Assembly (NCBI RefSeq): GCF_963678635.1
Contig: NC_087067.1
Location: 43,191,829 to 43,255,828 of the forward strand
Origin: Symsagittifera roscoffensis
Taxonomy: Eukaryota > Xenacoelomorpha > Acoela > Convolutidae
DNA: 64,000 bases
Reading direction: 5' to 3'
Below are positions 33,436-42,914 of the stretch, piece after piece (the stretch's first letter is position 1; each line of letters starts with the position of its first letter). The notes below the pieces were generated by a model. That model made no database searches and was not told the origin of the DNA. It saw only the letters and a program-made list of their open reading frames with translations. A program made the translations under genes and the position numbers.

Positions 33436-36400
33436 ATGGACAACTTTAACCTGGATGAATTGATGGACCTGGCAGAGGCACAACAATCGTGATCAACATC
33501 TTGGGGCACAACAACCGTGGGGACCGCCCCACGGAAGTCCTGTTGATGGCAGCATATGGAGAAAGAGGAGTACTAGACCGCCCGAACATGAGAGTGATGA
33601 GGTGGAGAAACGGGGCTCTCTCAGGGAGTGACTTGGCGAATGAGCCTGGATTGGGAAGTTCTAGGACTTACCAACCAGGTGAGATGCCAATGCTCTCCAA
33701 GCCCAAACCTGGGCTGACGAGAATGCATCGGGAGATGAACAGCGAGGCGACCTCGTCTGGTTCACCACTGAGAGCAGCTGTGCCACCAAAAAGGGCGAAA
33801 GTAACACAGAAGGTTCAGACGAACCAAACCATACAAGATCTGGACGAGATGAACGATCAGCTGAGAAGTACGAAGAAGGAGCTGGACGAGATGACCAAAA
33901 GCATGCTCCAGATGGAGGAAGATCGGGACATGTGGAGAAAGTTGTTTGAAGACTGCAACAGAAAGCAGGGTCAAGAGATCGAGCGCTTAAGGCAGGAATA
34001 CAAAGAGCGATCGGAGCAGGTGGCGTTGACAACGGCCGTGGAGAAAGTGATACCTGCAAGGGATATTCCTCGTGGGCAGTCCCCGATGGAGCTCTTGACG
34101 CCTAGAGAAATGAGTCAAACAACGGAGACACGACCTCCAGTAGAGACGAATCGAGTAACGATCCCGGATCCTAGTGACAGCTTGGGTGACCCCGTCGTAG
34201 AACAGACAGTGAGGAAACTGATAGAGACAGCGGGACGACTGGTCGCTAACAAGAATGCGCCAGGTTCCGGGGTGACTGCACCCTATGGAACGATTGACGA
34301 TACGGGCAGAGTACAAATCTCCCAGACCGTGATCAGACAAGGGATAAGTAACGTGACACCACTCATGGGGAGTTCGAGAATCCCAGAGAGGAAAGCACGA
34401 AAGATGCCAGCGAAGAAGGTGTCTCGCATAATAGACGTGCAGAAGAATAATCAATTGAAATACAATTTCACGGGAGTTCCGGAGACAGATCCGAGGGCCT
34501 GCTTCAATCGAGCTACCTGGAGCCCGGCTGTGAACCTGCAGCAACCACCACTCGGGACATCTCACCTGATATTGGGAGACAGCTTAGTCAGAGTGCTGTC
34601 GAATTTGAGGACCTCATGGGTCACCACGGTGATGGCCTTTGGAGGCGCGACGATAGCCCAATTATATCGGATGGTGGAACTGATGAATCCAGGGAAGATT
34701 CCCAATGTGATGATCTTAGTTGGGACGAATGACATCTCCAGAGGTTCAGACGAGCAAGAAGCACTATGGGAGTCAATGATGGTGTGTTTGTTTACTACCC
34801 TCTGGCAGAAATTCAGTTGCGCGGTACTGACCGTTTGCACTGTGCCAATGAATACGAGAAGCCTGACAGCCTCAGGAAGAAGGCACAACGAGGGAGTCAT
34901 AAGATGGAACAACATCTTGAGGAAATTAGCAAATCGAAATGCCGGAAGGATGATCCTCATGGACATTGAACATGAGTTGAGAGCCATGGATCAGGCCAGA
35001 CTGACCACGGATGGCATCCACTTCGACAGTATCGAAGGACAAGCTTGGTTGAATCGAGTCTTCCAAGAACGGTTGGATGAGCTGGAAGCAGAACTCTTTG
35101 ACACAGGAGTGCTGAAGGAAGAGGGAACGGTGAGTGATGCGGTGATTACCACCTTTGTGCCTCCTAGCCTGGAAACACGCCTGGGTACGGTCCCAGCCGT
35201 CACGAATTACCGGCAACAAAGCTCCAGTGAACCAGGTCGAAGAACAGACGTGCAGGATCGGTTGGGAGAAGCACCGATGAGGAGGACAATTCATCCTAGG
35301 AGAAGGATAGGACCTGTCAACCAACCAAACGAAGAAGTAGCAGGCACATCTAGATCGGACACTAGGTCGGAGACGACGAGTACCAGTCGAGAGGAGAGAC
35401 CGAGCAGAGGCTCATTGTTGTGGTCGAGATCCATACCGTCTCCTTGGCATATATACAAAGACGAACTAATGAAGCTGGACCTACAGAGAGTAAGCTTCAT
35501 CGAAGATGCAAGGATGATGCTGAATGGAGCGATGCTATCCGTCAGCAGATTATACTCAATAACCGGCGTAGACTGGTTGATAGCCGCTAGCATAAATTTC
35601 AGCTCCACGACGGCCTTGAGATTTGCTGATTTGGAGGGACTGCCCTCTAACAACACGATGGGACCAGTGAATGCGAGACCGTTGCAAGATGTGAGGTTGA
35701 ACCATGATGAGGGGAATCGTGAAGAGAGACCAGGAAGATTCCTGACAACGAGAGCGCCGATTGGACAACACGTGAAGATATTCAGGCAGCTGACGACACC
35801 ACCTGGTCATGTGAAGGAGAGAGTGTACCCAAAACTAGTGAACCAAGATGGTGATGCCCAGAGATATGGCGGATTGACAGCGATAAAGAAAGATGAGACC
35901 ATCTTCGCCGCCTATGACAAAGCAGAGATGAGGAAGGCCAAAATTATGGTAGTAGCGAATTCAGAGTTCGTGAACACCTCCAAGTCTTTGTTTTGGCCGG
36001 ACGTCATAATGTTGGCCGCGGTTGACCTAGACCTATTGCAATCAGTGTCTTTGGCTATAGGGGTACAAAGGCAGACAGACATGAACCCAATAACGATTGT
36101 GTTTGCTGGCATCAATGACCATCTACACAGTAAAGGTTTTCTGAGCAGGCTCAGAGATCCTGCAACAGCAGAAAACGCAGTATGGCCAGCGATAAAAGAC
36201 ATCCTGGAGTCGATGGGTGAAGTGGTGGATGCGACGAAGGAGGGGTCATTCAGTAAAGTGGCATTGAGAGTAGTATTCGCGTTGTCTCCGGGATATGCAC
36301 ATCTCCCGGATGGACTGAAATTCGTGTATGCAATTGTGGCCTTGCTCTCGGAAGGAAAATATGATGTGATCATATCAGCTCCGAATCGCCTGATAGAAAT

Positions 36401-36875
36401 GGAGAATCTGAGGCCACTTAAGTCTGAACTGCCTGCAGTATGGTCAGATATCTCAAACGCGATGAGAGGATTCAAGGACCACGCGCTACACATGTTAGTG
36501 TTGGACGAAGTGCTGGGGTTGGAACTGTCCAACTCCAGTCGGCAACTCAAACTGAAACCGGGGATAGACGACGACCATCGAGTGATCACGGCAATGTCCA
36601 ACGACTTATGGTTCCGAGCAATGGAAGTGGCAAGTGAAGACACCAGAAGAAAAAATTCACTAGAGACGAGAGCTCATCTGGAGGCGATGGTTCTGAGAAC
36701 CAAGCCGGAAGCCAACCAGTGGCTACACCTGAATCCTAGAGTAGCGGCATTGGGTGCAGATGCTTTTCAGCAAGGCCCCGTAATGATCACGAAGATACAT
36801 GCCTACTTGTTGAAGGAGGTGACGAAGGAGGGGTCATTCAGAAAATGCCGGAAAAAAAGACCGCTGAGTTTGTGA
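33436..36875 (+). CDS. large accessory protein with SGNH-hydrolase domain
   Basis: ATG 33436 opens 18 codons and stops at 33490, but a 1128-codon frame is open from 33489 (first internal ATG 33546), shifted by -1; this again looks like a lost base. Residues below are counted from 33489. Residues 118-190 form a coiled coil. Residues 355-530 carry all SGNH/GDSL blocks: GDS with Ser 365, Gly 385-386, GTND with Asn 414, and DGIH with Asp 508 and His 511. Such enzymes are esterases or deacetylases. Residues 645-1120 are a second, mostly helical domain containing VFAGINDHL (about 872-880), which resembles block III of the same fold. No signal peptide or membrane anchor is seen. The frame ends 31 nt inside the next one. 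Confidence 0.72.
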
Positions 36876-38407
36876 ACAGAATGTGTCAGATTACTCTGGA
36901 AACCTTCTGTACCCAGGAAGTGAAGGGACAGGAGGGATTTGAATGGACACACAGCATGCTAGAAGGGTTGGGAGCCGGATGGACCGCGTCCTTCTTGGCA
37001 AAACTTTACCCGAAAGTCTCGCACTATTTGATAAAGGAATTCCTCCAAGCAGTAGTGAGAGTATCGATAGTGGAATTAATAGCCTTGTTCGTGACATTCG
37101 GAGCGGAGAGTTTCGTGAAAAGACCGGCGATACTGCTCACGGATGGAATACAGAACCTGCGACTAGATGGACTTCTGACATTGATAGCAAAAACCCACGG
37201 AAACTTGGGAGGACTAATGAAACTGGCACGTTGTCCAGAGCAGATGAAAGAGAGAGTGAGGAACCTGGATATGAAGAAATCCACGGACTCGTGGAACAAA
37301 ATAAGAGATCTGAGACACACTCTTATCCGATATCTCTTGCAGCAAAATCGCTTTGGAACCGGAGAAGACGAGACAATTGAAAGAGAGGAAGATATTAGAC
37401 GACATGTTGGAGGCATGCCGCTTTTAACGGATCTGAGCTTGGCTATGAGGACCGATCCCTTGGCGCTGATCAGAGGAGTCACGGAGTTCGTGACAGTGAT
37501 CTATGGACCAGCAGTCACGTTTGCGTTCCCTGATGTTAAAGTGGAAGCATATAGGAGGTCGGTGCTGCACCTGAACCTCATATCGGCAGTGGACGGTAGT
37601 ACACTGAACTGGTGTGAGCAGAACACATTGCGGGAGCTCATGAGTGAAGATCTGTTATTTGCAAAAATATCGGAGCCAGAGATGACAGTCATCAATTTTG
37701 ACGATCACTTCCGTGACCGCATGGGAGAAGTAGAAAGAGGACACATCGAGGTGTTTCCAAAGCTTTGGAATCTGAGACCCTATGACAAAACGAATGGTGA
37801 AATAACCAGAGTGCCTCGTCTCACTGCAGCATATCACAAGGTGAGAGACGAGACGAAGGACTGGGGCGATTACAAGAAGTTACCGGAGACAATTCCTGAA
37901 TTCCCTCTAATAAGAAGGATGTTGCTCGGAGCAGTCTCCGTGGTACAAACTCCTAGGTTGAGAGCATTCGAGACCAATGAAAGGAGAGTAGGGAATTTCT
38001 CGGTGACGATGGATCCATACTTCGTGGGGAGAAATGCCGCCGTGTTACAGTACACACGATTTGCGTACACGGATCAAGCGACGAGAAGGCGAATAAGCAA
38101 CGCCGCTACTCCCAAGCCTGGAAGATTTGATGAGGAATGGAAGGGACTAGGCTTAGCTCCGATGAGAATGAGAGGCAGGACAGAATTGCCTGAAGCCTCA
38201 TTGATCCTGACTAGCGTAAAACAGGAGATGAAAATGACAGGAGTACTGCAGACGAGAACCTTCTTAGCACCCTTCGACTGCGAAGAAATCAAAGTGGTCC
38301 ATGGAGAAGAGGAAGATAAATCGGCCAGTACATTGCTCGTACCGAGATTCCAGGAAGAAGCCGACAATGACGAACAAGGACCATCGAGCGCGAACAAGGA
38401 TAAGTAA
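36845..38407 (+). CDS. accessory protein, unknown function, 520 codons
   Basis: It overlaps the previous frame by 31 nt in the -1 direction. It opens with an ATG in AAAATGCC, but may equally be the continuation of the 1128-codon protein after a lost base. The text looks like a mixed helical globular protein (PEKKTAEFVNRMCQITLE, then many L/R-rich helices), with one hydrophobic helix (VSIVELIALFVTFGA, residues 77-91) too weak to call a membrane anchor. The last 40 residues are acidic and hydrophilic. No domain is recognised. Codon use and base composition match the rest of the element. Confidence 0.65.
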   Translation: MPEKKTAEFVNRMCQITLETFCTQEVKGQEGFEWTHSMLEGLGAGWTASFLAKLYPKVSHYLIKEFLQAVVRVSIVELIALFVTFGAESFVKRPAILLTDGIQNLRLDGLLTLIAKTHGNLGGLMKLARCPEQMKERVRNLDMKKSTDSWNKIRDLRHTLIRYLLQQNRFGTGEDETIEREEDIRRHVGGMPLLTDLSLAMRTDPLALIRGVTEFVTVIYGPAVTFAFPDVKVEAYRRSVLHLNLISAVDGSTLNWCEQNTLRELMSEDLLFAKISEPEMTVINFDDHFRDRMGEVERGHIEVFPKLWNLRPYDKTNGEITRVPRLTAAYHKVRDETKDWGDYKKLPETIPEFPLIRRMLLGAVSVVQTPRLRAFETNERRVGNFSVTMDPYFVGRNAAVLQYTRFAYTDQATRRRISNAATPKPGRFDEEWKGLGLAPMRMRGRTELPEASLILTSVKQEMKMTGVLQTRTFLAPFDCEEIKVVHGEEEDKSASTLLVPRFQEEADNDEQGPSSANKDK

Positions 38408-39206
38408 GAAAGGAGATGACGGACAGGGTGGAAGCCGTCAAACTGAAGAACCCATGCAACAAGATCAAGCTGGTGGGGAAGACGATAGGGCATCGACAGG
38501 AGGAACATCCAGCCTGGATTTCAATATCTTCAGTGATCTTGAGAATAATGCAGACACGTTGGAAACGACTGAGCCAGCGGATGAAGGCATCTCGACACTG
38601 GAGCCTCCGTCAGCCTTTATGGAAATGAAACAGAATTTGCCGGAGAGCAGCTCTCCTGGCAATTCAAGAAATAACGACCAGAGAATCCTTATGGAATCAC
38701 CTCGGAGGAGAAGAATAGAGGCCTCAGCCAGAGTACCTTTCTTGGGAACGCTGCCCGAAGAAGAATGGGAAGTACATCACCGAGACCACGAGAGTAGGAC
38801 GGGATGCAAGCTGGACAGAGTGACGTTTATGGAAGAAGTCTGGACCGTGGTTCAAAGCTATGGGACCCAGTCTATTCTAAAATCAGGTCTCAATCAACCC
38901 TTGATGAGAGAAGTACTTGACAAGCTTGATGAGTGTGAAGGGAGACTGAGTGAGTTATTGATCGACTCAGCCACTGATGAGAGTGAAGCGAATTCTCCCA
39001 TCAAGATGACACCGCAGGACGATGAAGGAGAGGTGGTGTACCTGTCAAGGACCAGGAGAGGGACGATGCGATCGAAAATGGTGATTGATAAAATCAATGC
39101 GATGAAAATGAAGTTAGGCAGCAGAGTGATGCCGAGGAGAATTGGGAAGACGAAAGTGGATTTAGAAATATCGATGAAAGCTGGTAACTCAGCGAAAACA
39201 AAATGA
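38301..39206 (+). CDS. accessory protein, unknown function, 301 codons
   Basis: It overlaps the preceding frame by 107 nt in the +1 direction, so the functional start may be nearer 38369 or 38416. The N-terminal 120 residues are low-complexity and rich in E, D, S, Q and G. A folded-looking part follows (RVPFLGTLPEEEWEVHH and DRVTFMEEVWTVVQ). The C-terminus is basic. It ends at TGA 39204-39206, only 12 nt before the next ATG and in the same frame. No family is recognised. Confidence 0.55.
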   Translation: MEKRKINRPVHCSYRDSRKKPTMTNKDHRARTRISKKGDDGQGGSRQTEEPMQQDQAGGEDDRASTGGTSSLDFNIFSDLENNADTLETTEPADEGISTLEPPSAFMEMKQNLPESSSPGNSRNNDQRILMESPRRRRIEASARVPFLGTLPEEEWEVHHRDHESRTGCKLDRVTFMEEVWTVVQSYGTQSILKSGLNQPLMREVLDKLDECEGRLSELLIDSATDESEANSPIKMTPQDDEGEVVYLSRTRRGTMRSKMVIDKINAMKMKLGSRVMPRRIGKTKVDLEISMKAGNSAKTK

Positions 39207-39218
39207 GTCGAGGAGATC

Positions 39219-39797
39219 ATGGATTTGGGGCAAGGTGATTATCAATTGTCTGGCACAGATAGAATATTAACTGATATAGCAATGGTGCCACCCATTCTCA
39301 TGGCGGGGATAAAGTCAACCGGTTATAAATCCAAAAGGAGTTACCGCACTCTGACTGGAGCAACCTTGGAAATGGAAATACTCAGCCAATGTGGAGAGAG
39401 CAAAATGAGGGACTTCAAGCCATCTCCCATGAATCATGGAAAGGGAAGTGTTGCAGGACAACTAACACCAGTGGAAGACAACCGACTAACCGTGTCGGAG
39501 ACAGTGTCGATGGATGAACCCACCGGTGGATACATGGAGATGTTGGAATACCGAAACTCGGCTAGAGGGTATGTGATGGCCCTGGAAGACGAAAAAGCCA
39601 TGGAGGGTTATCTGGAAATGATGTTGCCAGGCACCACCCTCAAGCAGAAGGCGTATGGAACTTTGGCGTCGTCTGACGTACAGGCGGAAACGATCGAGCA
39701 GTTAGTGAGCCTTCCATGGAAAGCAGTAGTATTGAGGTATTTCGAAGAAGAAATGAGGACTACGCCAAGAATACATGCTCTCGTGGCAGTACCTTAG
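39219..39797 (+). CDS. accessory protein, unknown function, 192 codons
   Basis: ATG start at 39219, in the same frame as the previous ORF, with four codons between the TGA and this ATG. It contains two related stretches, GGYMEMLEYR and EGYLEMMLPG. It stops at TAG 39795-39797, after which the same frame stays open for another 78 codons. The text TTAGGTAAGG at the stop also resembles a splice donor. No family is recognised. Confidence 0.5.
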   Translation: MDLGQGDYQLSGTDRILTDIAMVPPILMAGIKSTGYKSKRSYRTLTGATLEMEILSQCGESKMRDFKPSPMNHGKGSVAGQLTPVEDNRLTVSETVSMDEPTGGYMEMLEYRNSARGYVMALEDEKAMEGYLEMMLPGTTLKQKAYGTLASSDVQAETIEQLVSLPWKAVVLRYFEEEMRTTPRIHALVAVP

Positions 39798-40031
39798 GTA
39801 AGGACAGAGTTACAACTCAGGTTCGCCTGGTGCATGATGGGACTGACTCGCGAAGAATATGATTCAGAAGAAAGAAAGAGATCAAAAGAAGAAAAGGTTT
39901 TCCTTATGACGAATCTGAGGGATCTGATAGTCCAGGAGGGAGCAGCAGTAGCGTGTGCGAAGCGGAGAGACGCTCTCTGTTTCATTCGATTCCTGATAGA
40001 GCAGATTTCAGTACCTGCATTAAACACTTGA
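39798..40031 (+). CDS. in-frame continuation of the preceding accessory ORF
   Basis: About 77 codons lie in the same frame directly after the TAG at 39795. The first ATGs are at 39834 and 39837. The text (LTREEYDSEERKRSKEEK, then CAKRRDALCFIRFLIEQ) is a charged helix followed by a more hydrophobic one. It ends at TGA 40029-40031, six bases before the next ATG. It is probably the C-terminal part of the 39219 protein with a nonsense change between them. Confidence 0.45.
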   Translation, partial: VRTELQLRFAWCMMGLTREEYDSEERKRSKEEKVFLMTNLRDLIVQEGAAVACAKRRDALCFIRFLIEQISVPALNT

Positions 40032-40037
40032 GTTAAA

Positions 40038-41216
40038 ATGTTGAGGGAAGGCGATGAGCGAACGAAAGCCTTATTCTTGTTAGCACTGCTGGATATGCAG
40101 CAAAGTAAACCGATGAGGGTAAACATGAAAGAACCTGAGGAATTGGAACCCATGAAAAAGATAGACGAGATCAGGAGATTCTCCAACAAAGAGCTGAGAC
40201 TCACTAAAGAATCTATGGGAGCATTGCCGAAATCCAGTGAATACTGTGGACCGATCAAGAAGAAGTCATATAGCTACGTATCCGGGATCATAGGGATAGC
40301 GTACAATCCTTTCCTGAGTGAAGACATACGCGATTGCTTCTTTGATTATGAGCAGGCGGTGTTGTTAAGATTCTGGACGTCCAGAATTGTAACGATTAAG
40401 AGCGTTAGCAATACACAGGCCAAATTGGGACTGGTCTTGGAAGAAGAGGTGACTGCACCTTCAGTACCAAAATCCGAAAAAAGAGTGAAGTTTGGGTTGG
40501 GATTCTCAGATGAATTGCTGAGAACGAGCTTGATGACAGTGTGGGAATTGATGAGGCCATCATGGTGTCCTAGTCCCAACGCTGACTCAATATTACGGGC
40601 GACGCAAGACGTACAGAGGGAACTGAATGCAGACTGTAACCTGCGTGACCTCAACATCATATATAATGTGATGATAACAGCCTCTAAGAGCAACGGAGAA
40701 GATAAGGTGGAGTTGCCTGGCTGGGGACCAGAAGACTGGGTCAAACCTGGTAGCTGTCTGGCGGAAGTCTGTGGACTGGAGGGTCACGTTTGTGGAGGTC
40801 TAGACTGTGTGAAAACACTGGAGAAACAACACAAGCAATTGACAGTAATGTTTGGAAACGTAGTGATGAAAGCAAGAACTGAAACGGAACTGATAGCAGA
40901 TTGCCATGGAGGAACCGATGTGAATCTAGTGACTGCACTAGGATTCTACAGCATGTTTGGTTCTTTAGAGTCACTATTGAATCTGGAACAGAAACATGAG
41001 GTGGTCACAGCCATCAGTGTAGAAGTATTCCCAGGAGTTCTGCAGACTGAGCAGAAATACATAGGAAGATGGAGGGAAGCAATCGAGACGGAAATGAACA
41101 TCAGACACAGCGAGACTTATTGTAGACCATCAGGAGCACGATATTTGGTGGGTTCAACGTTGGCTCCAATGTGCAAGAGCAGATATCCTGTACATTTCGT
41201 AGCTGTGGACGTGTAG
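40038..41216 (+). CDS. accessory protein, unknown function, 392 codons
   Basis: ATG 40038 follows TGA 40029-40031 by six bases in the same frame. It encodes a globular-looking protein with a cysteine-rich middle (GSCLAEVCGLEGHVCGGLDC at about residues 238-257) that could bind metal or form disulfides, and several hydrophobic helices without a clear membrane span. It ends at TAG 41214-41216, and the same frame remains open beyond it. No family is recognised. Composition matches the rest of the element. Confidence 0.6.
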   Translation: MLREGDERTKALFLLALLDMQQSKPMRVNMKEPEELEPMKKIDEIRRFSNKELRLTKESMGALPKSSEYCGPIKKKSYSYVSGIIGIAYNPFLSEDIRDCFFDYEQAVLLRFWTSRIVTIKSVSNTQAKLGLVLEEEVTAPSVPKSEKRVKFGLGFSDELLRTSLMTVWELMRPSWCPSPNADSILRATQDVQRELNADCNLRDLNIIYNVMITASKSNGEDKVELPGWGPEDWVKPGSCLAEVCGLEGHVCGGLDCVKTLEKQHKQLTVMFGNVVMKARTETELIADCHGGTDVNLVTALGFYSMFGSLESLLNLEQKHEVVTAISVEVFPGVLQTEQKYIGRWREAIETEMNIRHSETYCRPSGARYLVGSTLAPMCKSRYPVHFVAVDV

Positions 41217-42308
41217 AGTACAAGAACGATTGTGGATCAAGCCTTCTCAGTGCCGAAGTGTGTGAGATTGGCGAGAATGTCTGAAAAGTCTTACGAGTTA
41301 CTATGTAAGATGTTCTCAGCAGTTCCAGGGAGAACCAAAGAAGAATTGGAGTCAATACTAGGAAAGAAGTTCATGGGATATGTGAGCGGGAACTTCAGTG
41401 ACTTTGAGAGACAGAAACAGAGAGGATCAACTGGCACAGATTACAATGCAGTAGATGAGAATGATGAAGTCCACCGAGTGATGATGGAAGTGGAACCATT
41501 GCTGGAAGCTTCGGGAAAACGTAATTGGAGGAGCATCATGTTGACGCATGACGAGTTTCCTTGCCACTGCTTGCTGCAGACCTGGTGGTATCCCAAGCGT
41601 AGTAATCTGATGTTGATCTGGGACTCTGGAGAGCTGCTCTCCATGGGTTTACCAGATTCATCACAGCCCGTAACGATAGTGATAGTAGGAGTTATGATGG
41701 CGATACGATGGCTGGAAGCTCATGTGAGAGAAAATAATAGACAGGAGGCACCAACGAGAGAACAATTGCGGAAATTAGATTGTCTAAAAGATTTAGATCT
41801 TTTTGAGACAATGTGCAAAGTTCTAAACATTCCGATGGAAGTGAAGAAGATATGGGCAAGAAAACGATTGATGCAATGGTTCAGAGCTAACATGACTGCA
41901 TGGTTGTACGAGTATGCGAAAAAGCATATGTCGAAGCATGGCAGAGTGTACAGTGAATATCAGCTGGACATTGGGGCAGGAGCTTTCAAGCGAGCTCTCG
42001 TGACTCATCGGAATGCAGTGACCACCGCTGTGAAAAGAATTTCCAGGACGAGTGAACGTAGTGGAAAGGAGAAGGCAGAGATGCTGAAAGAAGATTTGGA
42101 GAGAAACGTGACGTTGTGTCTCCACAACAGCTTCTGCAGAAACAGAGAATCCAACGTGGATCCTCTACCTTGCTGTAAACAGAGGGTAGAAGAGCAGAAG
42201 TGTTGGAGGACGGCTTCCAACAGCGTCAGGATAGCCAACGATGTGCTACAAGACACGGAAACCGAAAGTGCGGAGTCAGTATCACAGGAGGAAGAAATGG
42301 AACATTGA
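41217..42308 (+). CDS. last accessory frame, unknown function, about 363 codons
   Basis: It runs in phase from the TAG at 41214. The first ATG is about 20 codons in (41277), which suggests that it continues the preceding ORF rather than being a separate gene. It holds a tryptophan- and cysteine-containing middle part (FPCHCLLQTWWYPKRSNLM), a short hydrophobic stretch (VTIVIVGVMMAIRWL) and basic helices. The C-terminus has a cluster of cysteines (NVTLCLHNSFCRNRE, then DPLPCCKQ). It ends at TGA 42306-42308, the end of coding in the element. Confidence 0.55.
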   Translation, partial: STRTIVDQAFSVPKCVRLARMSEKSYELLCKMFSAVPGRTKEELESILGKKFMGYVSGNFSDFERQKQRGSTGTDYNAVDENDEVHRVMMEVEPLLEASGKRNWRSIMLTHDEFPCHCLLQTWWYPKRSNLMLIWDSGELLSMGLPDSSQPVTIVIVGVMMAIRWLEAHVRENNRQEAPTREQLRKLDCLKDLDLFETMCKVLNIPMEVKKIWARKRLMQWFRANMTAWLYEYAKKHMSKHGRVYSEYQLDIGAGAFKRALVTHRNAVTTAVKRISRTSERSGKEKAEMLKEDLERNVTLCLHNSFCRNRESNVDPLPCCKQRVEEQKCWRTASNSVRIANDVLQDTETESAESVSQEEEMEH

Positions 42309-42666
42309 TGAATGGTCGAGAAAACAAGAGGCAACAAGAACGAAAATTAGAAGAATTTAGAAGTTTTAGAACTTCTAAACGACGAAAAAAGAAGAGAACA
42401 AAGGAGTGATGAAGAAAAGTTAAAACGCAGGATTGTTTATGTGTGTGAAACACTCAAGTGAGAAACCAAGCAACCAAGTTGTAATTGAAAACTGAAACAT
42501 TTAGTTGTGATTTGAAATTGTTGCATTTATAAATTTGCATTTTGATTTTAGTTGAAGTGGCTTTAGAGACACTCATTTATTATTTATTTAGAAAGGCTTA
42601 AGTGAAGGAGTATATTTAAAAATTCCAGCCTGCATGATTGTTTTTAATCACTTAGGGAGACTGATC

Positions 42667-42743
42667 ACTTTGTGGTGACATGAAAGACATGAGTAATCTC
42701 TCGAAGAGGGAGATTGTTTCATAGTTCTTTCTAACCACAAAGT
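42667..42743 (+). promoter_or_regulatory. long-range stem enclosing a hairpin in the 3' UTR
   Basis: ACTTTGTGGT (42667-42676) pairs perfectly with ACCACAAAGT (42734-42743). Inside, AATCTC (42695-42700) pairs with GAGATT (42710-42715) to form a second hairpin. A nuclear-export or packaging element is possible by analogy with retroviral structures. Confidence 0.6.
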
Positions 42744-42814
42744 TTCTTAGTTTTAATATTCAGGACAATAACAAGCACGATTTCCGAAGGGAAAAGCGTA
42801 GTAGGATAATTTTA

Positions 42815-42852
42815 GCTTGTTGGTTGGCAGGACTGTCCTGCAAGCCAACAGC
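42815..42852 (+). promoter_or_regulatory. GC-rich near-perfect hairpin in the 3' UTR
   Basis: The text GCTTGTTGG...GGCAGGAC pairs with GTCCTGC...GCCAACAGC around a 1-nt centre, about 16-17 pairs with single-base bulges. It stands out from the AT-rich surroundings. Confidence 0.65.
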
Positions 42853-42914
42853 TTTTAAATCAAAGAGAAAAAGTTTCAATCGGGACATTGACATTGGAAG
42901 TCAGAAAGTATGTT

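Larger units (their letters stand above)
42309..42914 (+). promoter_or_regulatory. 3' untranslated region of the giant element
   Basis: About 600 bp, non-coding, with the two strong hairpins listed next. No convincing polypurine tract lies directly against the start of the terminal block at 42915. The best purine run (AAAGAGAAAAAG, near 42860) is about 45 bp away, which fits the idea that the original 3' junction was lost. Confidence 0.5.

Noticed and set aside
39790-39805. Splice donor at TTAGGTAAGG
   Set aside because: The sequence fits, but no matching acceptor or reason for an intron is seen; the in-phase continuation favours a simple stop change.
41217-42308. Last accessory frame as an envelope gene
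   Set aside because: Position would fit env, but there is no signal peptide, no clear membrane anchor and no fusion-peptide-like segment.
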